Source: an uncultured Clostridia bacterium (GTDB taxonomy: Bacteria > Bacillota > Clostridia > Christensenellales > UBA3700). From it: a stretch of DNA of 10,169 nucleotides. The position numbers and the translations under genes were made by a program. Where the stretch lies: the NCBI GenBank assembly GCA_947176115.1, contig CAMWPK010000037.1:1-10169 (forward strand), given 5' to 3'. The notes under the pieces were generated by a model that made no database searches, was not told where the DNA came from, and was given only the letters and a program-made list of their open reading frames with translations. Shown piece by piece: positions 1 through 5,200 of the stretch (positions are counted from its first letter, which is position 1; the number at the start of each line of letters is the position of its first letter).

Positions 1-146
1 CGAAATGACGTAATGTTAGTCACCTTGAGCGTAGTCGAAAGGTCTTTATCCGATTTTTCTATACTGTTGAGATTTCTCCATTCCGCTTCGCTTCAGTCGA
101 AATGACGTCAGTGCGGTAGAGATTTCTCGACTTCAGTCGAAATGAC
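1..146. repeat. Cluster of dispersed hairpin repeats beyond the hprK operon
   Basis: This stretch holds no gene I can support. It contains the end of one repeat copy (1-9), a copy in inverted orientation (19-45), and two copies in direct orientation (69-106 and 119-146). The direct copies begin GAGATTTCTC and end TCGAAATGAC, with a CG-rich centre. The inverted copy, read on the minus strand, begins AGACCTTTCGAC and ends AAGGTGAC, so both arms of its outer stem differ from the direct copies in a matching way. Further copies lie at 1372-1408, 1419-1456, 4599-4635 and 5093-5120. I infer a genome-wide intergenic hairpin repeat of REP/MITE-like type; its function cannot be told from the sequence. 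Confidence 0.8.
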
Positions 147-154
147 ATAGATTA

Positions 155-229
155 GTTCGGCGTGAGCCAAAGGCTGTATTGGCGGAAAAGACGCATTTTA
201 GATTTGACTAGCCTCTCTTATCGCCGAAC
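155..229 (-). other. 8-bp inverted repeat enclosing a small hairpin, 3' of the hprK operon
   Basis: GTTCGGCG at 155-162 and CGCCGAAC at 222-229 form a perfect 8-bp inverted repeat with a 59-base interior. The interior contains a second stem, AGCC-AAA-GGCT (165-175). The element begins four bases after the last codon of the small ORF that ends at 233, so it would form in the 3' untranslated RNA of the hprK operon. No U-run follows the stem on the minus strand, so it is not a textbook intrinsic terminator. It could be a 3' stability element or a remnant of a small inverted-repeat element; there is no obvious target-site duplication at its edges. Confidence 0.4.
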
Positions 230-232
230 ACC

Positions 233-406
233 CTACCAATCTTCATGACGGTCTATCTTAATATCCGTATAGAACTCTTTATATTTTCGCTTAAAGGCCT
301 CGCTGTCGCTCTCGTATTTTTCAGAAGCAAGTAAATCTTCCTCATCCATACCCTCGCAATCTTCGTCGCAAAGGCGAGCGAGTTTCATTTTTTCGTAGTT
401 GTTCAT
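233..406 (-). CDS. Small acidic protein, 57 aa, translationally coupled to hprK
   Basis: The start ATG (406-404) shares its A with the TAA stop of hprK (408-406), giving a TAATG overlap that favours translational coupling; the frame runs to a TAG at 233. No close Shine-Dalgarno is visible; the nearest is AAGGA about 13 bases upstream inside hprK, which suits re-initiation. The protein begins MNNYEKMKLARLCDEDCEGM and ends IKIDRHEDW. It is strongly charged, with an acidic centre (a DEDCEGMDEED run, residues 14-24) and a Lys/Tyr-rich region at 38-46. It has two Cys (13 and 17), no signal peptide and no membrane segment. I do not recognise the family. The one-base overlap and clean codons argue for a real gene, but 57 codons can arise by chance. 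Confidence 0.6.
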   Translation of the reverse strand: MNNYEKMKLARLCDEDCEGMDEEDLLASEKYESDSEAFKRKYKEFYTDIKIDRHEDW

Positions 407-1347
407 TATATTAAATTCGTCCTTTTGCGCAATTCTTCTAAGGCGTCGTAGCCCTGTATTTTGAGTTGGTAATTGCGAGTGGCTACCTCGACGATTACCG
501 CTAAGTTACGACCTGCAAGTACGGGCACGTTGATTTGCGGACGGCTTTCGCCCAGTATCTCAAAGGTGTTGTCCATAGAACCAAGTCTGTCGTAGTCCTC
601 AAGATTAGCGTCATTGTCAAGGTGTATTACTAGGTCTATGGTTTCGCTGTCAAGCACCGCGCTTACGCCGTACATACTCTTGATATCTATTATGCCAAGT
701 CCTCTTACTTCAATAAAGTGTTTGATTTTGTCAGGCGCTCTGCCGACAAGGTCGTTACGCACCTTTTTGACGATTACTGCGTCGTCGGCAATTATGCGGT
801 GTCCCCTATTGATAAGTTCTATTGCCGTTTCGCTCTTACCCATACCGCTAGTGCCTGTCAAAAGCACTCCTACGCCGTTGATATCCAAAAGCGAGCCGTG
901 AACTACCTCTATCGGCGCAAGCAAATCGTCTAGATATGCGCTTATCTCCTGCATCAGCCACGTAGTGGTCATGTCGGACAACAACACAGGTATGCCGTAC
1001 TGCTTGGCTATATCTATCTCCATTTGGGTGGGCTTGATACCCCTAGCGTAAATAATACAAGGTATCTTTTTATTAAAAAGTCTAGCCAATGCCTTTTCTT
1101 TTACGTCGCCTTGCAAAGTGGCAAGATAATAATACTCGGCATAACCTATTACTTGTACGCGCACGTTGCCAAAATAGTCTTCAAAACCTGCTAAAAACAA
1201 ACCCGGACGATTGACAAGTACGGACTTAAAAGTAATATCGTCGTCTTTATCTCCGACAAGAATTTCCAATTCGCATTGTCTGCAAAACTCTCCAAGCTTG
1301 GTGGTTTCGACAATAGCTTCTTCTAGCATCTGCTTGTTGGTATTCAT
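406..1347 (-). CDS. hprK: HPr kinase/phosphorylase
   Basis: The 313-residue protein has the usual length and architecture of HprK/P, the bifunctional enzyme that phosphorylates and dephosphorylates Ser46 of HPr (and Crh where present) and so sets carbon catabolite repression in Firmicutes. Residues 1-135 match the variable N-terminal domain. The kinase domain carries the family P-loop GTSGMGKSE (165-173), with the conserved His150 shortly before it, the catalytic Asp pair in IIADDAV (185-191), and the HPrK signature around VRGLGIIDI (214-222). The start at 1347 is preceded by AAAGGAG at good spacing. Upstream lies a 139-base gap filled with dispersed repeats. A small acidic ORF overlaps the stop by one base. 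Upstream neighbours are a HAD phosphatase and uvrC; uvrC near hprK is a familiar arrangement in Clostridia. Confidence 0.97.
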   Translation of the reverse strand: MNTNKQMLEEAIVETTKLGEFCRQCELEILVGDKDDDITFKSVLVNRPGLFLAGFEDYFGNVRVQVIGYAEYYYLATLQGDVKEKALARLFNKKIPCIIYARGIKPTQMEIDIAKQYGIPVLLSDMTTTWLMQEISAYLDDLLAPIEVVHGSLLDINGVGVLLTGTSGMGKSETAIELINRGHRIIADDAVIVKKVRNDLVGRAPDKIKHFIEVRGLGIIDIKSMYGVSAVLDSETIDLVIHLDNDANLEDYDRLGSMDNTFEILGESRPQINVPVLAGRNLAVIVEVATRNYQLKIQGYDALEELRKRTNLI

Positions 1348-1371
1348 AGAATGCTCCTTTGATAATGATAT

Positions 1372-1456
1372 AGATTCTTCGACTTCGCTACGCTTCGCTC
1401 AGAATGACGGCGGAGAGCGATTTTCCCTGACTAAGTTACGCCTGGCTCAGAATGAC
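1372..1456. repeat. Two tandem hairpin-repeat copies upstream of hprK
   Basis: Copy 1372-1408 begins AGATTCTTCGAC and ends CTCAGAATGAC. Its outer arms (GATTCT and AGAATGAC) pair, and its centre is a repeated CGCT/GCTACG stretch. A second, degenerate copy at 1419-1456 keeps the GGCTCAGAATGAC end but has lost the matching first arm. The segment GCGATTTTCC precedes the second copy (about 1417), and a near-identical GCGATTTTTCC follows at about 1466, so the repeated unit extends beyond the hairpin. The element lies between the HAD gene and hprK and would be part of the hprK leader if the genes are co-transcribed. Confidence 0.75.
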
Positions 1457-1486
1457 GATAGGTAGCGATTTTTCCATAGTTGAGTT

Positions 1487-2296
1487 CTATAAACAAAATT
1501 TATATATTACTTGCGCAACGGCGTCGTTATCGTTGGTGTCAGCGACGAAGTCTGCAGAAAGTTTTACAGGCTCCATAGCGTTGCCTACGGCTATGCCAAG
1601 CCCTGCCGTCTTTATCATCTCAATATCGTTTTCGCTGTCGCCCATAGCTATTGCGTCCTTAACGTCGATACCATATCTTGCGCAAAGCCATTTGATAGCT
1701 TCGCCCTTATTGATACCCTTGGTGATAGCCTCGACTACGAGTTGGTGCGAACGCATTATGGCAAGATGCGGGAATTTTTCCCTGCCCTCTTGCACAAACT
1801 TTTTGCAATGCTCGTCGTCGGCAAGTATGACTACTTTTATCGGTAAATACTCGCTCTGCTCGACAAACTGCGACAAAGGCATATGAGTAACTTCATAGCC
1901 GACTGCGCAAATACCGATAAATATACCTACTGCCTCGTTGTATTCTTGGCAATACGGAGTGTCGTTGATATATACAAGCGGTGTATAGTCCTCGCCCAAA
2001 CTCTCGACGTATTTGAGTATGGCAATGGTGTCGTCTTTGTCAAAAAACTTTCCGAAAATTTGCTTCTTTGACTTGATGTCGAATATTCCACCGCCTTGAT
2101 ATACTATGACGTCCCCGTCAAGTTGGAGCTCTTCTAGCTTGGGATAAATCGCAGAAAACAGCCTGCCTGTGGACACGACAAACTTTCCGCCTGCTTTAGT
2201 AAATTCTTTAATTGCTCTTTTGTTGGTAGGCGATATTGTGTGGTCTTCTCTGTATAAAGTACCGTCAAAATCGCAAAATATGGCTTTGTATGTCAT
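1487..2296 (-). CDS. Cof-type HAD-IIB family phosphatase
   Basis: The 269-residue protein is a typical Cof-type haloacid dehalogenase-superfamily hydrolase, a group of cytosolic Mg-dependent phosphatases acting mostly on sugar phosphates, nucleotides or flavin precursors. Motif I is DFDGT (residues 9-13; Asp9 is the nucleophile and Asp11 the acid/base), motif II is the Ser/Thr in VVSTGRL (40-46), motif III is a Lys around 194-198 (TKGINKGEA), and motif IV is GDSENDIEM (219-227). The long region between motifs II and III (about 60-190) is the C2B cap that determines substrate, so the substrate cannot be named from these motifs. Its start is preceded by AAGAG, a modest ribosome site. It lies 50 bases after uvrC and 139 bases before hprK, in the same orientation. 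Confidence 0.93.
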   Translation of the reverse strand: MTYKAIFCDFDGTLYREDHTISPTNKRAIKEFTKAGGKFVVSTGRLFSAIYPKLEELQLDGDVIVYQGGGIFDIKSKKQIFGKFFDKDDTIAILKYVESLGEDYTPLVYINDTPYCQEYNEAVGIFIGICAVGYEVTHMPLSQFVEQSEYLPIKVVILADDEHCKKFVQEGREKFPHLAIMRSHQLVVEAITKGINKGEAIKWLCARYGIDVKDAIAMGDSENDIEMIKTAGLGIAVGNAMEPVKLSADFVADTNDNDAVAQVIYKFCL

Positions 2297-2346
2297 TTTC
2301 TCTTATTAGTACTTTTTTGGTAAATTGTAAATTGATTTTATTTATT

Positions 2347-4176
2347 TTATAAAGAAGTATGGAAATGTAAATACACGTTTTCTGCCGTCCGTCTGTCCAT
2401 ACCCTTGACGAGCATTAAGTCCTCAACAGACGCATTCTTGATATTCTCCAAATTCTTGAACGCATCAAACAGCGCTTTAACGCGCTTTTCGCCTACGCCG
2501 TCAATAGCCAAGAGTTTGCTGTGCGTCTGACGCTTTTGACGTAGCGAGCGGTGAAAAGTGATTGCAAAGCGGTGAGCTTCGTCCCTTATGCGTTGCAAAA
2601 CCTTCAACGCGTAACTATTGCGAGGTAAGATAACAGGTTGGCTTTGATAAGGCAGGAATACCTCTTCTTCTCTCTTGGCAAGACCTATCACGGATATATC
2701 GTCCACGCCTTTGTCTTTCAATATCTCTACTACGCTACTTAGCTGTCCTTTACCGCCGTCTATGACAAGCAAGTCGGGACGCGTAGAAAAACTCTCGTCC
2801 TCGCCCTTTGCCAGTACTTCAATACGTCTTGTCAACGCTTCTTGCAGACCTGCAAAGTCGTCGTTGCCGAGGGCGTATTTCATCTTGAACTTTCTATAGT
2901 GAGCCTTGTTGGGAGCGCCGTTGGTGAATACGACCATAGACGCGACCTTGTCCGTGCCTTGCACATGGGATATGTCATAGCACTCCATTCTTATTGGCAT
3001 ATTGGGCAATTTTAGATACTCTTGAAGCTGTATGATAGCGCCCACGGTCATATTGTCCTCGCGCTCTTTTATCGACAATGATTTCTCAAGATAATCGCCC
3101 GCATTGTTCTGCGCCATATCTGCCAACTGCCGTCTAACGCCTTGGTGCGGAAGTATGATATTGACCTTGCTTCCTTTCTTTTGCGTGAGGTACTCCCCAA
3201 GCAATTCGCACTCGTCTATTGGCGAAGCCACGATAATTTCGCTCGCTATGTAATTAACCTTGTCGTAGTACGCCAAAATAAAGTTGGACAAAATCACTTC
3301 GTCGTTAGGCGAAAGATCGTTGACAACTTGCTTATCCGAACCGACAAGTTTTCCGCCTCGTACGAAAAGTACGCTGACTACCGTATTCAATCCGTTGCTT
3401 GCGATAGCAAATATATCAAGGTCAAAGTCCTTAGGCAAAGCAGTTACTTGACGGCGTACCAACTTGTCCAAAATCTCCAACTTCTTTCGATAGAATATGG
3501 CAAGCTCAAAGTCCTCGTTCTCAGCAGATTCATTCATCTTTTGCTGTAAAAGATTGGCGACCTTTTTATCGTTGCCTGATAAGAAGGATATTACTTCTTC
3601 AATCTGCTTAGCGTACTGCTCTTTGCTACAGCGACCGGCGCACGGCGCTAAACAACGGTTGATATGGAAGTTAAGACACGGTCTGTGATTTTTCGGCAAG
3701 CGAGAAAAATCATGATTGCACGAGCGCAAACAAAACGCGCTTTCTACAAGCTCCAAAATGTCTTTGCTTGTTATGCCCTGCATATAAGGTCCAAAGTACT
3801 TTGCGCCGTCATTCTTGAGTCTTCGCACTACCTCGACTTTGGGAAATTCTTGCTTGACGTTGATTTTAATAAATGGATATGACTTGTCGTCTTTGAGAAG
3901 TATGTTATAAGGCGGTTTATGCTTTTTTATGAGATTATTCTCAAGCACAAGCGCCTCTATTTCGTTGGCTGTAATAATGTATTCAAAATCCGCAATATGC
4001 GAAACAAGACGAATTGTCTTTTCTGTCTTGTTGGAAGAATTAGAAAAATATTGATTAACTCTATTTTTTAGATTTCTCGCCTTACCCACGTACAAAATCT
4101 GATTGCCGGCTGACTTCATTATATATACACCGCTTTGCGTAGGCAAGTCTTTGAGTTTTTGTCTTATTTTATCCAT
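2347..4176 (-). CDS. uvrC: Excinuclease ABC subunit C
   Basis: The 609-residue protein is the dual-incision nuclease of nucleotide excision repair, acting with UvrA and UvrB. Domains in order: GIY-YIG nuclease (GVYIM at 16-20, YVGKARNLKNRV at 29-40) for the 3' incision; a Cys cluster at 149, 153, 167, 175, 179 and 183, which includes the cysteines known to bind an Fe-S cluster in this family; a UVR domain (about 205-240) that contacts UvrB; the RNase H-like endonuclease for the 5' incision (YDISHVQG at 400-407, LLVIDGGKGQL at 469-479); and tandem helix-hairpin-helix motifs at the C-terminus (GVGEKRVKALF, VKGMDRRTAENVY). It is complete. No Shine-Dalgarno precedes the ATG, and an in-frame TGA lies five codons upstream, so this start is forced. 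The promoter position predicts a leaderless mRNA. Confidence 0.97.
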   Translation of the reverse strand: MDKIRQKLKDLPTQSGVYIMKSAGNQILYVGKARNLKNRVNQYFSNSSNKTEKTIRLVSHIADFEYIITANEIEALVLENNLIKKHKPPYNILLKDDKSYPFIKINVKQEFPKVEVVRRLKNDGAKYFGPYMQGITSKDILELVESAFCLRSCNHDFSRLPKNHRPCLNFHINRCLAPCAGRCSKEQYAKQIEEVISFLSGNDKKVANLLQQKMNESAENEDFELAIFYRKKLEILDKLVRRQVTALPKDFDLDIFAIASNGLNTVVSVLFVRGGKLVGSDKQVVNDLSPNDEVILSNFILAYYDKVNYIASEIIVASPIDECELLGEYLTQKKGSKVNIILPHQGVRRQLADMAQNNAGDYLEKSLSIKEREDNMTVGAIIQLQEYLKLPNMPIRMECYDISHVQGTDKVASMVVFTNGAPNKAHYRKFKMKYALGNDDFAGLQEALTRRIEVLAKGEDESFSTRPDLLVIDGGKGQLSSVVEILKDKGVDDISVIGLAKREEEVFLPYQSQPVILPRNSYALKVLQRIRDEAHRFAITFHRSLRQKRQTHSKLLAIDGVGEKRVKALFDAFKNLENIKNASVEDLMLVKGMDRRTAENVYLHFHTSL

Positions 4177-4182
4177 AGTAGT

Positions 4183-4211
4183 ATTATATCACTTAAAATT
4201 AGTCGTTGCAA
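4183..4211 (-). promoter_or_regulatory. Extended -10 sigma-A promoter of uvrC
   Basis: On the minus strand the -35 hexamer is TTGCAA (4211-4206; 4 of 6 matches to consensus), followed by a 17-base spacer and a perfect TATAAT (4188-4183) preceded by TGA, an extended -10 motif. Transcription should start six or seven bases after the -10, at or beside position 4176, which is the A of the uvrC ATG. This lies just after the stop of the ArsR-family gene, so uvrC and the genes after it appear to have their own promoter. Confidence 0.8.
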
Positions 4212-4227
4212 TAAAAACTTGAAACCA

Positions 4228-4569
4228 TTAATTGCTAGGGCAAGCGTTTTCGACGCCTATTGTCAAAGTGCGCTCTACGTTTTCGTTGATAATGCGATAA
4301 AAAACTATTTTTCCGTATCTGCGACACCCTACGATTTTGTTGTCGCGAAGCAGTTTAAGTTGGTGCGAAATCGTAGTCTGGTTTAGTCCGAGAATATAGC
4401 TCAAGTCGCCTACGCATAACTCCATACTGCACAGCGCGCAAAGTATCTTAAGACGCGTACTGTCGGAAAAAATATAAAAATAGTCGGCAGAATTGCGCAA
4501 TACTCCGTTGGGCGGTAGGCAATCCCTGACAAAATTCTCTTGCTGTTCGCTGACGGTAAGACATATCAT
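4228..4569 (-). CDS. ArsR/SmtB-family transcriptional repressor
   Basis: The 113-residue protein is a small winged-helix regulator of the ArsR/SmtB type; such proteins dimerise, bind an inverted repeat over their own or a divergent promoter, and usually release it on binding metal or metalloid. The core begins FSDSTRLKILCAL (34-46), followed by the alpha-3 segment MELCVGDLSYIL (49-60), the recognition helix NQTTISHQLKLL (63-74) and the beta wing CRRYGKIVFYRI (82-93). Arsenic and cadmium sensors of this family use ELCVCDL, with two Cys; here only Cys52 remains and the second position is Gly54. Other Cys are at 3, 17, 44, 47, 82 and 110, so the ligand, if a metal, may be bound differently. AAAGGAG precedes the start by about 10 bases. 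It is divergent from the Cys-rich gene at 4774. Confidence 0.9.
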   Translation of the reverse strand: MICLTVSEQQENFVRDCLPPNGVLRNSADYFYIFSDSTRLKILCALCSMELCVGDLSYILGLNQTTISHQLKLLRDNKIVGCRRYGKIVFYRIINENVERTLTIGVENACPSN

Positions 4570-4598
4570 ACGTTGTGTTCTCCTTTAATTTGCAGGTA

Positions 4599-4635
4599 GA
4601 GATTTCTCCATTCCGCTACGCTCAGTCGAAATGAC
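4599..4635. repeat. Dispersed hairpin repeat in the ArsR-gene leader
   Basis: A complete copy runs from GAGATTTCTCC to CAGTCGAAATGAC, with the central GCTACGCT. It lies 30 bases upstream of the ArsR-family start and just outside its ribosome site. Apart from this copy, the 204-base divergent intergenic region (4570-4773) holds the inverted repeat at 4692-4724 and promoter-like motifs for the plus-strand gene. I see no convincing promoter for the ArsR-family gene itself, although TTGACT (minus strand, about 4648-4643) resembles a -35 hexamer. Confidence 0.8.
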
Positions 4636-4691
4636 AAAGAGGTAGTCAAATAACATAACGGCGCGAAAATACGAAATCAAGATATTCTATT

Positions 4692-4724
4692 AACTTTATT
4701 GTAAATTAGTAACACAATAAATTT
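4692..4724. promoter_or_regulatory. Candidate operator: AT-rich inverted repeat between ArsR and Cys-rich genes
   Basis: TTTATTGT (4695-4702) and ACAATAAA (4714-4721) are perfect 8-bp inverted arms around an 11-base spacer. After one mismatch the pairing continues by two more A/T pairs on each side (4692-4693 with 4723-4724). The arms sit over a possible sigma-A promoter for the plus-strand gene (TTAACT 4690-4695, 17-base spacer, CACAAT 4713-4718; 4 of 6 matches in each hexamer). ArsR-family repressors bind AT-rich inverted repeats of about this size overlapping promoters, so this is the best candidate site for the adjacent regulator. That the site is bound is inference. Confidence 0.5.
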
Positions 4725-4739
4725 TTAAGACATATTGTA
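4712..4739 (+). promoter_or_regulatory. Sigma-K-like promoter motif upstream of the Cys-rich gene
   Basis: AC at 4712-4713, exactly 17 bases, then CATATTGTA at 4731-4739 fit the Bacillus sigma-K consensus (AC, 16-17 bases, CATANNNTA). The start codon follows 35 bases later. Sigma-K acts late in the mother cell during sporulation and drives many coat-protein genes. The motif is short and the region AT-rich, so a chance match is quite possible; the sigma-A-like pair at 4690-4718 is a competing reading. Confidence 0.3.
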
Positions 4740-4773
4740 GATTGATAAGGCTTTTTGACAAAAAGGAGGTAAT

Positions 4774-5004
4774 ATGAACAATAATTGTACAAGTCTTTTA
4801 CTTTTGGTCGCTCTTTTGAGTTTTAACAATTCATGCGGTTGCAATAATAACTGTGGATGCAATAGTTGTAATGACTGCGGTTGTAACAACTGCGGATGCA
4901 ATAATTGCAATAACAGCGGATTGTTCGGCAACAATGCCGGTTTGCTCTGCCTGTTGTTAGCGTTCTTGTCCAGCGCAAATTGTCCGTTAACAACCAGCGT
5001 ATAA
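4774..5004 (+). CDS. Small Cys/Asn-rich protein with two hydrophobic segments, 76 aa
   Basis: A strong AAGGAGGT (4763-4770) precedes the ATG, which makes this a confident gene despite its size. I do not recognise the family. The order is: MNNNC, a hydrophobic stretch (residues 6-17, TSLLLLVALLSF), a Cys/Asn/Gly-rich core (18-48) and a second hydrophobic stretch (50-68) around LLCLLLAFL. I count 13 Cys and 19 Asn; the core contains four Cys-Gly-Cys units (21-23, 27-29, 35-37, 40-42) linked by Cys-x2-Cys spacings. There is one acidic residue (Asp34) and no Lys, Arg, His or Glu. Two readings compete: a metal-binding, metallothionein-like protein under the divergent ArsR-family repressor, or a cross-linked spore coat or exosporium protein, as the sigma-K-like motif would suggest. 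The lack of positive charge near residues 6-17 argues against a classical signal peptide. Confidence 0.85.
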   Translation: MNNNCTSLLLLVALLSFNNSCGCNNNCGCNSCNDCGCNNCGCNNCNNSGLFGNNAGLLCLLLAFLSSANCPLTTSV

Positions 5005-5007
5005 AAA

Positions 5008-5034
5008 TTCCCCTCTCGTTTAGCGAGAAAGGAA
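5008..5034 (+). terminator. Hairpin just after the Cys-rich gene, possible weak terminator
   Basis: TTCC (5008-5011) pairs with GGAA (5031-5034) and TCTCG (5014-5018) pairs with CGAGA (5024-5028), with a 2x2 internal loop and a five-base loop TTTAG. It starts four bases after the stop codon. No T-run follows, so intrinsic termination is uncertain. The same TCGTTT[A/G]GCGAGAA sequence recurs at 5206-5218, so this hairpin may instead be a truncated copy of the block starting there. Confidence 0.4.
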
Positions 5035-5053
5035 CTCCCTACGTTCAAGGTAA

Positions 5054-5081
5054 TAGTGAATAGTGAATAGTGAATAGTGAA
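5054..5081. repeat. Tandem repeat, four copies of TAGTGAA
   Basis: The 7-base unit TAGTGAA occurs four times without interruption. It lies between the hairpin after the Cys-rich gene and a dispersed repeat copy (5093-5120). Such simple arrays vary in copy number by replication slippage. No function is visible. Confidence 0.9.
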
Positions 5082-5092
5082 AAAGTATCGGT

Positions 5093-5120
5093 GAGATTTC
5101 TCGACTACGCTCGATATGAC
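5093..5120. repeat. Dispersed hairpin repeat, short variant
   Basis: The copy runs from GAGATTTCTCGAC to GCTCGATATGAC and is shorter in the centre than the copies at 69-106 and 4599-4635. The end reads GATATGAC instead of GAAATGAC, one base off. It is one part of the gene-free 5005-5365 mosaic; between 5121 and 5200 I see nothing beyond a weak resemblance to the repeat at 5181-5197 (GCGAATATGCAAATGAC). Confidence 0.75.
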
Positions 5121-5200
5121 ATTTATATTTGTCTACGCCCATAATAACCAAAACTAGCATAGCGAGCAATCAGATACTCTTGCGAATATGCAAATGACAT

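Noticed and set aside
1..146. Possible CRISPR array from the repeated hairpins
   Set aside because: Copies vary in length, orientation and spacing, are scattered over several kilobases, and no cas gene is present.
1452..1886. 144-codon plus-strand frame over the HAD phosphatase gene
   Set aside because: It lies antisense to a gene with all four HAD motifs, and has no domain of its own.
2311..2350. TAAATTG repeats between uvrC and the HAD gene as a regulatory element
   Set aside because: Only two short AT-rich units are present, expected often by chance in this composition.
4774..5004. Cys-rich gene as a RiPP precursor such as a bacteriocin or SCIFF-like peptide
   Set aside because: No radical-SAM maturase, lanthionine synthetase, protease or transporter lies in the window, and there is no leader/core cleavage pattern such as a double Gly.
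4725..5048. 107-codon minus-strand frame rich in Leu, Gln and Pro, antisense to the Cys-rich gene
   Set aside because: Its low-complexity repeats are the complement of the Cys/Asn codons; the plus-strand frame has a far better ribosome site.
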